Source of the DNA: Rikenellaceae bacterium
Lineage (GTDB): Bacteria > Bacteroidota > Bacteroidia > Bacteroidales > Rikenellaceae
Assembly (NCBI GenBank): GCA_015060045.1
Contig: SUZH01000010.1
Span: 1 to 64,000 of the forward strand
Length of the DNA: 64,000 bases
Direction of reading: 5' to 3'
Under the pieces are notes generated by a model. It was given only the letters and a program-made list of their open reading frames with translations, searched no databases and was not told the origin of the DNA. The position numbers were made by a program, and so were the translations under genes. Below, piece by piece: positions 25,111 to 33,261 of this stretch (position 1 is its first letter; each line of letters opens with the position of its first letter).

Positions 25111-27123
25111 TTAGTTGAGTAGTTCTTGAATCATCGCTTCATCGGCGAGGTTCGGGAGGGTGACTTTCAGCTCCGGCGTGCGTTCCATCTCGCGACGAAT
25201 GGCATCCATAGCCCCTTCGTTGCGAGCCCATGAACGACGGGCAATGCCGTTGTTTACATCCCAAAGCAACATCTGGCGGATGCGGCGATCGGCCTCCTCC
25301 GAGCCGTCGATCACCATGCCGAATCCGCCGTTGATCACCTCGCCCCAGCCTACGCCGCCACCGTTGTGGATCGAAACCCACGTGGCACCACGGAACGAGT
25401 CGCCGATAACGTTGTGGATGGCCATGTCGGCCGTGCGGTTCGAGCCGTCGTAGATGTTTGAGGTCTCGCGGTAGGGCGAGTCGGTACCTGAAACGTCGTG
25501 GTGGTCACGTCCCAAGACAATCGGTGCCGAGATTTTACCCTCGCGGATAGCCCGGTTGAAGGCCAATGCAATCTCTGTGCGACCCAATGAATCGGCGTAG
25601 AGGATACGCGCCTGCGATCCTACGACCAAACGGTTTTTACCCGCCTCGCGAATCCAGCGGATGTTGTCTTCGAGCTGTCCACAGATATCAGCGGGAGCCG
25701 TTTTGCGAATCTCCTCCAATACCTCGGCCGCCAAACGATCGCTCTCGGCCAGATCCTCCGCTTTGCCCGATGTGCAGACCCAACGGAAGGGACCGAATCC
25801 GTAGTCGAAGAACATCGGACCCATGATATCTTGCACGTAAGAGGGGTAGCGGAAACGTCCGCCGCGCCCCATCACCTCGGCACCGGCACGCGACGACTCC
25901 AAGAGGAAGGCGTTGCCGTAGTCGAAGAAGTACATGCCGTGTGCGGTGAGCTTGTTGATGGCGGCCACCTGACGACGCAGCGAGGCCTGGACACATTCGC
26001 GGAATCGCTCCGGCTCCTCGGCCATCATCTTGTTCGAGGCCTCGTAGCTATAGCCGACGGGGTAGTAACCACCGGCCCATGGGTTGTGCAGCGAGGTCTG
26101 GTCCGAACCCAAATCGACTTTGATCTGCTCCTTGGCCAGACGCTCCCAAAGATCCACCACGTTGCCGACATAGGCCATCGAAACGACCTCCTTGTCGGCT
26201 ACGGCCTTGCGGATACGGGGAATCAGTGCGTCGAGATCGGTGTGCAGTTCATCGACCCACCCCTGCTCGTAGCGCTTCTCGGCAGCCTTGGGGTTGATCT
26301 CGGCCACGACGCTGACGACTTGCGAAATGTTGCCGGCCTTGGGCTGAGCACCCGACATGCCGCCCAAACCCGACGAAACGAAGAGCATGCCGCGCGGATC
26401 GGTCTGCCCCTCGGCGTAGCGTTTGCGGGCAGCGTTCATGACCGTAATTGTGGTGCCGTGCACGATGCCCTGCGGACCGATGTACATGTACGAGCCGGCC
26501 GTCATCTGTCCGTACTGCGAGACTCCGAGGGCGTTCATGCGCTCCCAGTCGTCGGGTTTCGAGTAATTGGGAATCACCATGCCGTTCGTGACAACGACGC
26601 GCGGCGCTTCACGGTGCGAAGGGAACAAACCGAGCGGGTGGCCCGAGTACATCACAAGGGTCTGCTCGTCGGTCATCTCCGAGAGATACTGCATCGTAAG
26701 GCGGTATTGTGCCCAGTTCTGGAATACGGCACCATTACCGCCATAGGTGATCAGTTCGTGGGAGTGCTGTGCTACCGCCTTGTCCAGGTTGTTCTGGATC
26801 ATGAGCATGATGGCTGCCGCCTGGCGCGAACGAGCGGGATACTCCTCAATCGGACGTGCCTTCATCTCGTAGTCGGGACGGAAACGATACATGTAGATGC
26901 GACCATAGCGCTTCAACTCCTCCAAGAACTCCTTGGCCAGGGTCTTGTGGTGCTTTTGGGGAAAGTAGCGCAGCGCATTCTTCAGCGCCAATACCTTCTC
27001 CTCTTCGGTGAGGATCTCTTTACGCTTCGGGGCGTGGTTGATCGTCTTGTCATAAGGCTTCGGTGCAGGCAGGGTAGAGGGTATGCCGCCCCGAATATCA
27101 TCTTGAAACTCTTTCAGTGTCAT
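25111..27123 (-). CDS. hutU: Urocanate hydratase, long form (HutU)
   Basis: A 670-residue enzyme that hydrates urocanate to imidazolonepropionate using tightly bound NAD. Family segments include ITYGGNGAVFQNWAQYRLTMQYL, VVTNGMVIPNYS, SSGLGGMSGAQPKA, SDQTSLHNPWAGGYYPVG and ISAPIVLGRDHHDVSGTDSPYRET. It is longer than the roughly 555-residue Bacillus or Pseudomonas type and fits the long form found in Bacteroidota and in eukaryotes. It lies 3 nt after ftcD and 17 nt before hutH. Confidence 0.96.
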   Translation of the reverse strand: MTLKEFQDDIRGGIPSTLPAPKPYDKTINHAPKRKEILTEEEKVLALKNALRYFPQKHHKTLAKEFLEELKRYGRIYMYRFRPDYEMKARPIEEYPARSRQAAAIMLMIQNNLDKAVAQHSHELITYGGNGAVFQNWAQYRLTMQYLSEMTDEQTLVMYSGHPLGLFPSHREAPRVVVTNGMVIPNYSKPDDWERMNALGVSQYGQMTAGSYMYIGPQGIVHGTTITVMNAARKRYAEGQTDPRGMLFVSSGLGGMSGAQPKAGNISQVVSVVAEINPKAAEKRYEQGWVDELHTDLDALIPRIRKAVADKEVVSMAYVGNVVDLWERLAKEQIKVDLGSDQTSLHNPWAGGYYPVGYSYEASNKMMAEEPERFRECVQASLRRQVAAINKLTAHGMYFFDYGNAFLLESSRAGAEVMGRGGRFRYPSYVQDIMGPMFFDYGFGPFRWVCTSGKAEDLAESDRLAAEVLEEIRKTAPADICGQLEDNIRWIREAGKNRLVVGSQARILYADSLGRTEIALAFNRAIREGKISAPIVLGRDHHDVSGTDSPYRETSNIYDGSNRTADMAIHNVIGDSFRGATWVSIHNGGGVGWGEVINGGFGMVIDGSEEADRRIRQMLLWDVNNGIARRSWARNEGAMDAIRREMERTPELKVTLPNLADEAMIQELLN

Positions 27124-27126
27124 ATT

Positions 27127-28824
27127 TTATCCGATTTTTTGTTCTACAATCGTCAATACCTCCTGCTCGGCCTTGACTGCCTCCTCGGCGATGCGGTCGG
27201 CTTCGGCGGTGAGTTCGTCGGCCTTTGCGCGATCCTTCAGCCCGGCTGCGTTGATGCGGACATTGAGGCGTGCACCCAGTACGGCACTACGGGCAGCCAA
27301 TGCACCTACACCGGCATCCGATACCGAGTTGGGGTTGCCCTCCTCGGCCATTGCCTTCACGAGCGGGAAGACACGTGCAGCAGCCTTCATTGTACGTAAA
27401 GGAACCTCCGTGGCGTAGAGCGTAGCCTCCTGTAAGGCGGCGCTGCGGGCAGCCTTCTCTTCGTCCGTCGTTTTGGGCATGGCGAATACGGCCATGATGC
27501 GGTTGAAGGCCTCGGTGTCCTCGTCCACGAGGTGTAACAGCTCGGCCATCAACGCCTGACCCTCCTCGGCATAGTCGGAGAAGTACTCCCACTGATCGTC
27601 CCAACCCGCTTTGTGCGACGAGAGGTTGGCGACCATCGTGCCCAGGGCTGCACCCAGCGCGCCCATATAGGCCGAGATCGAACCGCCACCCGGTGCAGGC
27701 GATTCGCTGGCTGTCTCCTCTGCGAAGCCCTTGGTCGTAAGGTCAATGAGGCGCTTGCCGCTCTTGTCGGCGATCATGTATTCGATCACCTTCTCCTTGG
27801 GAATGAAGGGCTTCAGATCGTCTAATCCCATCGACTTGATGGCGATGCGGATAATCTCCTCCTCGGTGATGCCGACCGAACGATGCTGCTTTTTCAGGAA
27901 ATATTTACCCGCCTCGATGAGGGCGCGTTTCGGTACAAGACCTACGATTTCGGTGCCCGTAACGCGTACGCCGCGTGCATCGGCTTTGCGACACACCTCG
28001 TCGAAAGCGACGTGTAGCGGCGTGACGGCAATGTCCGTCAGGTTCATCGAAACCTGGGCAATGCCGTACTCGTCGATAAACCAACCGATGCCCTTCGTGG
28101 CCTTGAGCGAACCGGGACGCATCACAGGGTTACCCTCGGCATCCTTGACAATCTTGCCTACGATCGGATTGCCCTCGCGCACGGGGCGACCCTTTTCGCG
28201 TACGTCGAATGCAATGGCGTTGGCACGACGTGTGGAGGTGGTATTGAGGTTGAAATTTACGGCAATCAGGAAATCACGTGCACCCACGGCCGTCGCGCCC
28301 GTGCGGGCAACGCTCTCGTCATAGGGACGAGCACCGAAGTCGGGAGCCTTCTCCTTCGTGGCGAGTTTTTCGGGCAGGGCCTCATATTCGCCCTCGCGGC
28401 AGACGGCGAGGTTCTTTCGCTCCTCAGTATAGGCGGCTGCCTCGTAGCAGTAGGTCGGGATCGAGAGCTCCGTGGCGATGCGCTCGGCCAGTGTGCGGGC
28501 CAGGGCAGCGCACTCCTCCAGCGTAATGCCGGCGATAGGTACCAGCGGCAGAACGTCCGTAGCGCCCATACGCGGGTGCTCACCCTTGTGGTGGCGCATG
28601 TCGATCAGCTCGGCAGCGCGCTTTACGCCTTGGAAAGCAGCCTCGACAACGGCCTCGGGCTCACCGACAAAGGTGACTACCGTGCGGTTCGTTGCTTCAC
28701 CCGGATCTACGTCCAGCAATTGGATGTCGGCCGCAGCCTCGATGGCATCCGTAATCTGTTTGATAACTTCCTTGTTGCGTCCTTCGCTGAAGTTGGGAAC
28801 GCACTCAATGATTCGTTTTGTCAT
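27127..28824 (-). CDS. ftcD: Bifunctional glutamate formimidoyltransferase / formimidoyl-THF cyclodeaminase
   Basis: A 565-residue fusion. The start is taken at MTKRIIECVPNFSEG because an in-frame ATG 33 nt upstream overlaps the promoter -7 box. Residues 1-330 form the formiminotransferase domains (CVPNFSEGRN, GVKRAAELIDMRHHKGEHPRMGATD). Residues about 345-565 form the cyclodeaminase (ESPAPGGGSISAYMGALGAALG). It transfers the formimino group from FIGLU to tetrahydrofolate, giving glutamate, then releases ammonia to make 5,10-methenyl-THF. Being first in the operon, it links histidine degradation to one-carbon metabolism. The bifunctional form is typical of animals and Bacteroidota. Confidence 0.95.
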   Translation of the reverse strand: MTKRIIECVPNFSEGRNKEVIKQITDAIEAAADIQLLDVDPGEATNRTVVTFVGEPEAVVEAAFQGVKRAAELIDMRHHKGEHPRMGATDVLPLVPIAGITLEECAALARTLAERIATELSIPTYCYEAAAYTEERKNLAVCREGEYEALPEKLATKEKAPDFGARPYDESVARTGATAVGARDFLIAVNFNLNTTSTRRANAIAFDVREKGRPVREGNPIVGKIVKDAEGNPVMRPGSLKATKGIGWFIDEYGIAQVSMNLTDIAVTPLHVAFDEVCRKADARGVRVTGTEIVGLVPKRALIEAGKYFLKKQHRSVGITEEEIIRIAIKSMGLDDLKPFIPKEKVIEYMIADKSGKRLIDLTTKGFAEETASESPAPGGGSISAYMGALGAALGTMVANLSSHKAGWDDQWEYFSDYAEEGQALMAELLHLVDEDTEAFNRIMAVFAMPKTTDEEKAARSAALQEATLYATEVPLRTMKAAARVFPLVKAMAEEGNPNSVSDAGVGALAARSAVLGARLNVRINAAGLKDRAKADELTAEADRIAEEAVKAEQEVLTIVEQKIG

Positions 28825-28854
28825 ATGGATAGATGATGTTGAATATTCTTTCCT

Positions 28855-28885
28855 CAAATTTAGCCCAAAATCTTTGATTTTGCAA
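28855..28885 (-). promoter_or_regulatory. Promoter of the hut operon
   Basis: On the minus strand TTG (28883-28885), 20 nt, then TAAATTTG (28855-28862), a full -7 match, about 31 nt before the ftcD ATG. Confidence 0.65.
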
Positions 28886-28894
28886 GAGCCGTGG

Positions 28895-28926
28895 TTTGCA
28901 ATTCTCCGTTCAATGGTGTAAATTTG
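28895..28926 (+). promoter_or_regulatory. Consensus promoter of the LOG-like gene
   Basis: TTTG (28895-28898), 20 nt, TAAATTTG (28919-28926): full match. It implies transcription begins near 28932 and so supports the ATG at 28950, not an earlier one. Confidence 0.8.
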
Positions 28927-28949
28927 TGGAAAACGAACCCAAACAGCCT

Positions 28950-30059
28950 ATGAAACGCAGCTATACCGAAATAGAATCTCGCGAAGCGTTACAACCGCTC
29001 TTGATCGAAGGCACCTGCCTGACCCATTATGCCTTCCAGGCGATTCGTTTCGATGATACGGCCGCATGTTGCCGTTATGAGGATTGTCTCTTCATCGGGT
29101 GCCGGATTCCCGATGCAATGCGGCCGATGATGGGTGCGAGGTGCTACGAGTTTCCTGAGTTGCCGATGCCCTTCCGTGTCTTCCCGCCGCAACTCTACTC
29201 GGCCGATTCGCTCTATCTGGGTTATGACCCAACCGATGAACGCACCTTTGAGAGTTGCTACGATACACAGGTTTATCGCCATTATATCGATCGTGGTAAG
29301 CGGGCTTCGTGTATTCGTGAGACATTGGCGCGCTATCTGCACGACCATTCGATCAGTGATGCATTGCACGATTTGCTGGATAAATATGATGAGCGTCAGC
29401 CGGTTGCTATTATGGGCGGTCATGCCTTGTCGCGCGCCGATTCAGCCTATCGTTCCATCGCCCGTATCAGCAAACGGTTGGCAGAGGCGGGGTGCTTGAT
29501 GATGAGTGGTGGCGGTCCGGGTGCCATGGAGGCAACCCATCTTGGCGCTTGGTTTGCCGGACGAACAAACGATGAACTGATGGAGGCTGTTGATTACTTG
29601 GCTATGGCGCCGACCTATCAAGATGCAGGGTGGCTTGCTTCAGCTTTTCGGGTGATGCGCCGTTATCCGCGCGTAACTGAGGCTTGCAGCATCGGTATCC
29701 CGACTTGGTTCTATGGCCATGAACCGGCCACACCTTTTGCGACGCATATTGCCAAATATTTCGAGAACAGCATTCGTGAGGATGGCTTGTTGGCCTTGGC
29801 GAAGGGTGGTGTGATTTATGCACCGGGTAGCGCGGGAACGATGCAGGAAATTTTCCAGGATGGTGCTCAGAATCATTACGAAACATTTGGTTTCTCTTCG
29901 CCGATGGTCTTCCTGGGAAGGGATTATTGGACACGCCAATTGCCTGTCTATCCACTCTTGGAGGAGTTGATTGATGCCGGTAAGTATCGCAACTTATTGC
30001 TCTCGATAACCGACGAGGAAGAGATGGTGGTAGAGACGATTTTAAATTTTGTATTTTGA
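28950..30059 (+). CDS. LOG-like Rossmann-fold nucleotide-binding protein
   Basis: A 369-residue protein. The first 140 residues are a separate N-terminal domain. The C-terminal domain has LOG (lysine decarboxylase-like) signatures: VAIMGGHALSRAD, LMMSGGGPGAMEATHLGAWFAG, and APGSAGTMQEIFQD in place of the usual PGGxGTxxE. LOG proteins of cytokinin-riboside 5'-monophosphate phosphoribohydrolase type hydrolyse nucleotide N-glycosidic bonds; the substrate here is unknown. The first Gly pair of PGGxGT is PGS, a mild deviation. The start is fixed by the promoter. It is monocistronic and divergent from the hut operon. Confidence 0.75.
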   Translation: MKRSYTEIESREALQPLLIEGTCLTHYAFQAIRFDDTAACCRYEDCLFIGCRIPDAMRPMMGARCYEFPELPMPFRVFPPQLYSADSLYLGYDPTDERTFESCYDTQVYRHYIDRGKRASCIRETLARYLHDHSISDALHDLLDKYDERQPVAIMGGHALSRADSAYRSIARISKRLAEAGCLMMSGGGPGAMEATHLGAWFAGRTNDELMEAVDYLAMAPTYQDAGWLASAFRVMRRYPRVTEACSIGIPTWFYGHEPATPFATHIAKYFENSIREDGLLALAKGGVIYAPGSAGTMQEIFQDGAQNHYETFGFSSPMVFLGRDYWTRQLPVYPLLEELIDAGKYRNLLLSITDEEEMVVETILNFVF

Positions 30060-30096
30060 AAAATTGATCGATAAATACAATAAAATGCAATATTAA

Positions 30097-30128
30097 TTTG
30101 TATTTTACAAAAGTGGTATTTAACTTTG
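30097..30128 (+). promoter_or_regulatory. Consensus promoter of the small orphan gene
   Basis: TTTG (30097-30100), 20 nt, TAACTTTG (30121-30128), 29 nt before the ATG at 30158. Confidence 0.8.
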
Positions 30129-30157
30129 TGGGTGAAATAACGCTTAAATAACATGTT

Positions 30158-30469
30158 ATGAATCCTACTTCAGTCTTAACTACCGCTATTCAGGAAGAGA
30201 AGTTATGCCACGATTTGGAGATTGGTGATATCTACCTCTTTCGAGCAGATGCCGATGTAGCCACCCGGCAACATGAGCTTTGGATTCTCTTCCAAGATTG
30301 GACACCGCAAGGAGTCTATGTTGAATCCTGCACATCCGATTTTATCCATTATGAGCATCGGCAACTGCTGCCACCGGAATATCATTACGTGCGACCGGCT
30401 ACACGCGATGAAGTGCGCGACTTCAGTTACGGCCAAGCCTTGTTTGAGCTGAAAATGCATCAAGGTTAA
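30158..30469 (+). CDS. Small protein of unknown function, 103 residues
   Basis: I do not recognise this protein. It has no signal peptide or membrane helix, is acidic and aromatic, and reads like a compact alpha/beta domain (LEIGDIYLFRADADVATRQHELWILFQDW, then PPEYHYVRPATRDEVRDFSY). The gene has a full consensus promoter 29 nt upstream and a perfect 10-bp terminator 24 nt downstream, so it is a self-contained transcription unit. That architecture, rather than homology, is the main evidence that it is real. Confidence 0.7.
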   Translation: MNPTSVLTTAIQEEKLCHDLEIGDIYLFRADADVATRQHELWILFQDWTPQGVYVESCTSDFIHYEHRQLLPPEYHYVRPATRDEVRDFSYGQALFELKMHQG

Positions 30470-30493
30470 GTGCTATTTTCCCGTGTGAAGAGT

Positions 30494-30523
30494 AAGATTG
30501 TCCAAATGCGGACAATCTTTTTT
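30494..30523 (+). terminator. Terminator of the small orphan gene
   Basis: AAGATTGTCC (30494-30503) pairs perfectly with GGACAATCTT (30510-30519), followed by a T-run. Confidence 0.9.
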
Positions 30524-30534
30524 GTTGCGTTCTA

Positions 30535-30565
30535 TTGATGATTTACGGAAAAATCATTAACTTTG
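30535..30565 (+). promoter_or_regulatory. Promoter of tnaA
   Basis: TTG (30535-30537), 20 nt, TAACTTTG (30558-30565). It leaves a leader of about 55 nt. No TnaC-like leader peptide is seen in it. Confidence 0.65.
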
Positions 30566-30624
30566 TTAGAAAGCAACGCGGAAAACCGAAAATTAATTAC
30601 ATAAACCAATAAAACTACACCAAT

Positions 30625-32004
30625 ATGGAATTACCATTTGCAGAATCGTGGCGCATCAAGATGGTGGAGCCGATTCGTAAGAGTACGCGCGAGGAGCGCG
30701 AGGCTTGGCTGAAAGCAGCCCATTACAACGTCTTTCAGTTGCGAGCTGATCAGGTCTACATCGACTGCTTGACCGACTCGGGTACGGGTGCCATGAGCGA
30801 CCGCCAGTGGGCTGCGATGATGATGGGCGACGAGAGCTATGCAGGCTCTCTGTCGTTCTTCCATCTTAAGGAGACGATTACCCGCCTGACGGGCTTCGAG
30901 TATGTCATCCCGACACACCAGGGTCGTGCGGCCGAGAATGTGCTCTTCAGTCACCTTGTAAAGGCCGGCGACGTTGTTCCCGGTAATTCGCACTTCGATA
31001 CGACGAAGGGCCACATCGAGAGCCGCAAGGCGATGGCGCTCGATTGCACGATCGACGAGGCAAAGAACACGCAGCTCGAGCACCCCTTCAAGGGTAATGT
31101 CGATCCCGAGAAGTTGGAGAAAGCGCTGGCCGAGCACCACGAGAAGGTGCCCTTTATCATTGTGACGGTGACAAACAACACGGCCGGTGGTCAGCCCGTT
31201 TCGATGGCCAATTTGAAGGCCGTGCGTGCGATTGCCGATAAATATGGTAAGCGCGTCGTGCTCGACTCGGCTCGCTTTGCCGAGAACGCCTACTTCATCA
31301 AGACGCGCGAGGAGGGTTATGCCGATAAGACGATCAAAGAGATCGTGAAGGAGATGTACGACTTGGCCGATGGTATGACCATGTCGGCCAAGAAAGACGG
31401 TATTGTCAACATGGGTGGCTTTATTGCCACGCGCCACGAGGATTGGTTCGAGGGAGCGAAGCGTTTCTGCATTCCCTTTGAGGGCTACCTGACCTACGGC
31501 GGTATGAATGGCCGTGATATGGAGGCGCTGGCCGTTGGCTTGGACGAGAATACGGAGTTTGATAACCTCGAGACGCGTATCCGCCAGGTGCAGTACCTCG
31601 CGGCCCGTCTCGATGAGTATGGTATCCCGTATCAGCGTCCTGCAGGTGGTCACGCCATCTTTGTGGATGCTTCGAAGATCTTGACGAAGGTGCCGAAGGA
31701 GGAGTTCCCCGCCCAGACGCTGACCGTAGAGCTCTATTTGGAGGCCGGTATCCGCGGTTGCGAGATCGGTTACATCTTGGCTGACCGTGATCCTGTGACG
31801 CGCGAGAACCGCTTTGGTGGTCTCGATCTGCTGCGCTTGTGCATCGCTCGCCGCGTCTACACGAACAACCACATGGATGTTATCGCCGTGGCTTTGAAGA
31901 ACGTCTTTGATCGTCGCGACGAGATTACGCGCGGTATGAAGATTACGTGGGAGACGGAGCTGATGCGCCACTTCACGGTGAAGTTGGCCCGCGCCGACGA
32001 GTAG
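30625..32004 (+). CDS. tnaA: Tryptophanase (indole-forming)
   Basis: A 459-residue PLP-dependent beta-eliminating lyase that splits L-tryptophan into indole, pyruvate and ammonia. The PLP lysine is Lys257 in MTMSAKKDG. Other family motifs are DCLTDSGTGAMSD, IPTHQGRAAEN, NNTAGGQPVSMANLKAV, LDSARFAENAYFIK and GGHAIFVDASK. Tyrosine phenol-lyase was considered. The segment GIRGCEIGYIL has isoleucine where that enzyme has its tyrosine-recognising arginine (VRSMERG), and DSARFAEN is the tryptophanase form, so tryptophanase is preferred. It is monocistronic with its own promoter and terminator. Confidence 0.93.
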   Translation: MELPFAESWRIKMVEPIRKSTREEREAWLKAAHYNVFQLRADQVYIDCLTDSGTGAMSDRQWAAMMMGDESYAGSLSFFHLKETITRLTGFEYVIPTHQGRAAENVLFSHLVKAGDVVPGNSHFDTTKGHIESRKAMALDCTIDEAKNTQLEHPFKGNVDPEKLEKALAEHHEKVPFIIVTVTNNTAGGQPVSMANLKAVRAIADKYGKRVVLDSARFAENAYFIKTREEGYADKTIKEIVKEMYDLADGMTMSAKKDGIVNMGGFIATRHEDWFEGAKRFCIPFEGYLTYGGMNGRDMEALAVGLDENTEFDNLETRIRQVQYLAARLDEYGIPYQRPAGGHAIFVDASKILTKVPKEEFPAQTLTVELYLEAGIRGCEIGYILADRDPVTRENRFGGLDLLRLCIARRVYTNNHMDVIAVALKNVFDRRDEITRGMKITWETELMRHFTVKLARADE

Positions 32005-32020
32005 GAGCGTGAGTATATAC

Positions 32021-32055
32021 AAAAAACCTGTCTAACATCGTTAGACAGGTTTTTT
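32021..32055. terminator. Bidirectional terminator between tnaA and the Omp28 operon
   Basis: A 15-bp perfect stem, AAAAAACCTGTCTAA (32021-32035) with its complement at 32041-32055, and a 5-nt loop. Confidence 0.92.
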
Positions 32056-32074
32056 GTTGGTTGTAAGCTAAGGC

Positions 32075-33238
32075 TTACTGCAGGTACTCAAACGCTACCG
32101 AACCATTTAACGGTACATTGATCACGTTGTTTACCAGCTGAGCCTTGCGCGTGCCGAGAATCTCGGGCGACGTAACAAAGACAATCAGACGGCAGTTGTC
32201 ACTTACCAACTTCTCGGCCAGCTGAATCGAGAAATTGTACTCAACGGTTGCGCCCTTCGCAATCTTACCCAGGTCGTGACCCGAGTAGTCGGTGGCCGAT
32301 TGCTTGCTGTCACAGTAGCGTACGCAACTATTGTGGATATAGTCCTTCCAGTTACCCGGAGCACCGGCATTCGTCTGCGTACCCTTAATGCCGTCCTCGA
32401 TTACCCAGGCACCGATGCGGTACTCGCCCTCCTCGGCAGCCTTGACGGTAGCCTTCAGCGATACGGTGCGCGTAGCAGCGTCATAAACCGACGTAGCCGA
32501 AATGCCAACCAGCGCCTTCGTGCGGTTGAGCTGGGCAGTCAGGATCTTCTCGTTGTATTCCACGCTGTTGGACTGCTGCGAATTGACGTTGAAATCGAAG
32601 TTCAGGGTGGGGTAGCCCGTAATTCCGGTTTGGAACACCAGACCCTGACCGGCAGCACCCAAGAAGGCGGGGTCCGTGTTGTTGTAGCTGTGGACAGCCA
32701 CAAATACACTGTTATTCTTCACCTCCTCTTTTGGGAGCATGTCGTTCAACATATTAATCATATAAGGGCAGTACTGGCAGCCCGTACCCGTAAACTGAAT
32801 CATCAGCACACGACGCTTGAAATTGAGGTTGTTTGCATCGGGATCCGGCGGAGTGGGATTACCCGAGTTGGGCTTGACGGCCGTGATGGTAATGGTGTTG
32901 CTGCTCTTCGAGTTGTACGAAGCGCGGAGCATATAGTTACCCTCTGTGGTCGTCGTGAACTTACCATTGGTCAGGGTGACCGTGTTGTTGCTGCTGTCGT
33001 GGATAGTATAACCCGACGAGATCACCTCGTCGCCCAACTTGACGGTCAGCGTAGCGGCATCCGTACCATCGGCAGTAATCTCCGTCTTATCGCTCGACAG
33101 CACCAACTTAACCTCGGGCTGCGGAGGCGTGGGAGGTGTGGGAGGCGTGGGGTCGTCTTGACCGCCATCGCCACCGCACGAAACGGTCAGCAAGGCAGCT
33201 GCGAAGCCCATCATGAGGAATTTCCAACTTTTCATCAT
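32075..33238 (-). CDS. Omp28-related lipoprotein with Ig-like and thioredoxin-like domains
   Basis: A 387-residue protein. The start is placed at the MM of MMKSWKF (a second ATG follows directly) because it begins a lipoprotein signal with lipobox LTVSC (Cys21); upstream in-frame codons would overlap the DUF6029 gene. A Pro-rich linker (TPPTPPTPP) leads to an invasin/BIG-like Ig domain (about 43-120). An Omp28-type thioredoxin-like domain follows with C154-QY-C157 in FTGTGCQYCPYM. The rest is beta-rich. Omp28 proteins are outer-membrane lipoproteins of unknown role. It is last in an operon with a TlpA-like thioredoxin. Confidence 0.87.
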   Translation of the reverse strand: MMKSWKFLMMGFAAALLTVSCGGDGGQDDPTPPTPPTPPQPEVKLVLSSDKTEITADGTDAATLTVKLGDEVISSGYTIHDSSNNTVTLTNGKFTTTTEGNYMLRASYNSKSSNTITITAVKPNSGNPTPPDPDANNLNFKRRVLMIQFTGTGCQYCPYMINMLNDMLPKEEVKNNSVFVAVHSYNNTDPAFLGAAGQGLVFQTGITGYPTLNFDFNVNSQQSNSVEYNEKILTAQLNRTKALVGISATSVYDAATRTVSLKATVKAAEEGEYRIGAWVIEDGIKGTQTNAGAPGNWKDYIHNSCVRYCDSKQSATDYSGHDLGKIAKGATVEYNFSIQLAEKLVSDNCRLIVFVTSPEILGTRKAQLVNNVINVPLNGSVAFEYLQ

Positions 33239-33261
33239 GGTTATTCTTTTTTTAGTGTTTC

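Noticed and set aside
30625..32004. Tyrosine phenol-lyase as an alternative for tnaA
   Set aside because: The EIG segment and DSARFAEN match tryptophanase; the arginine used by tyrosine phenol-lyase to bind the phenol is missing.
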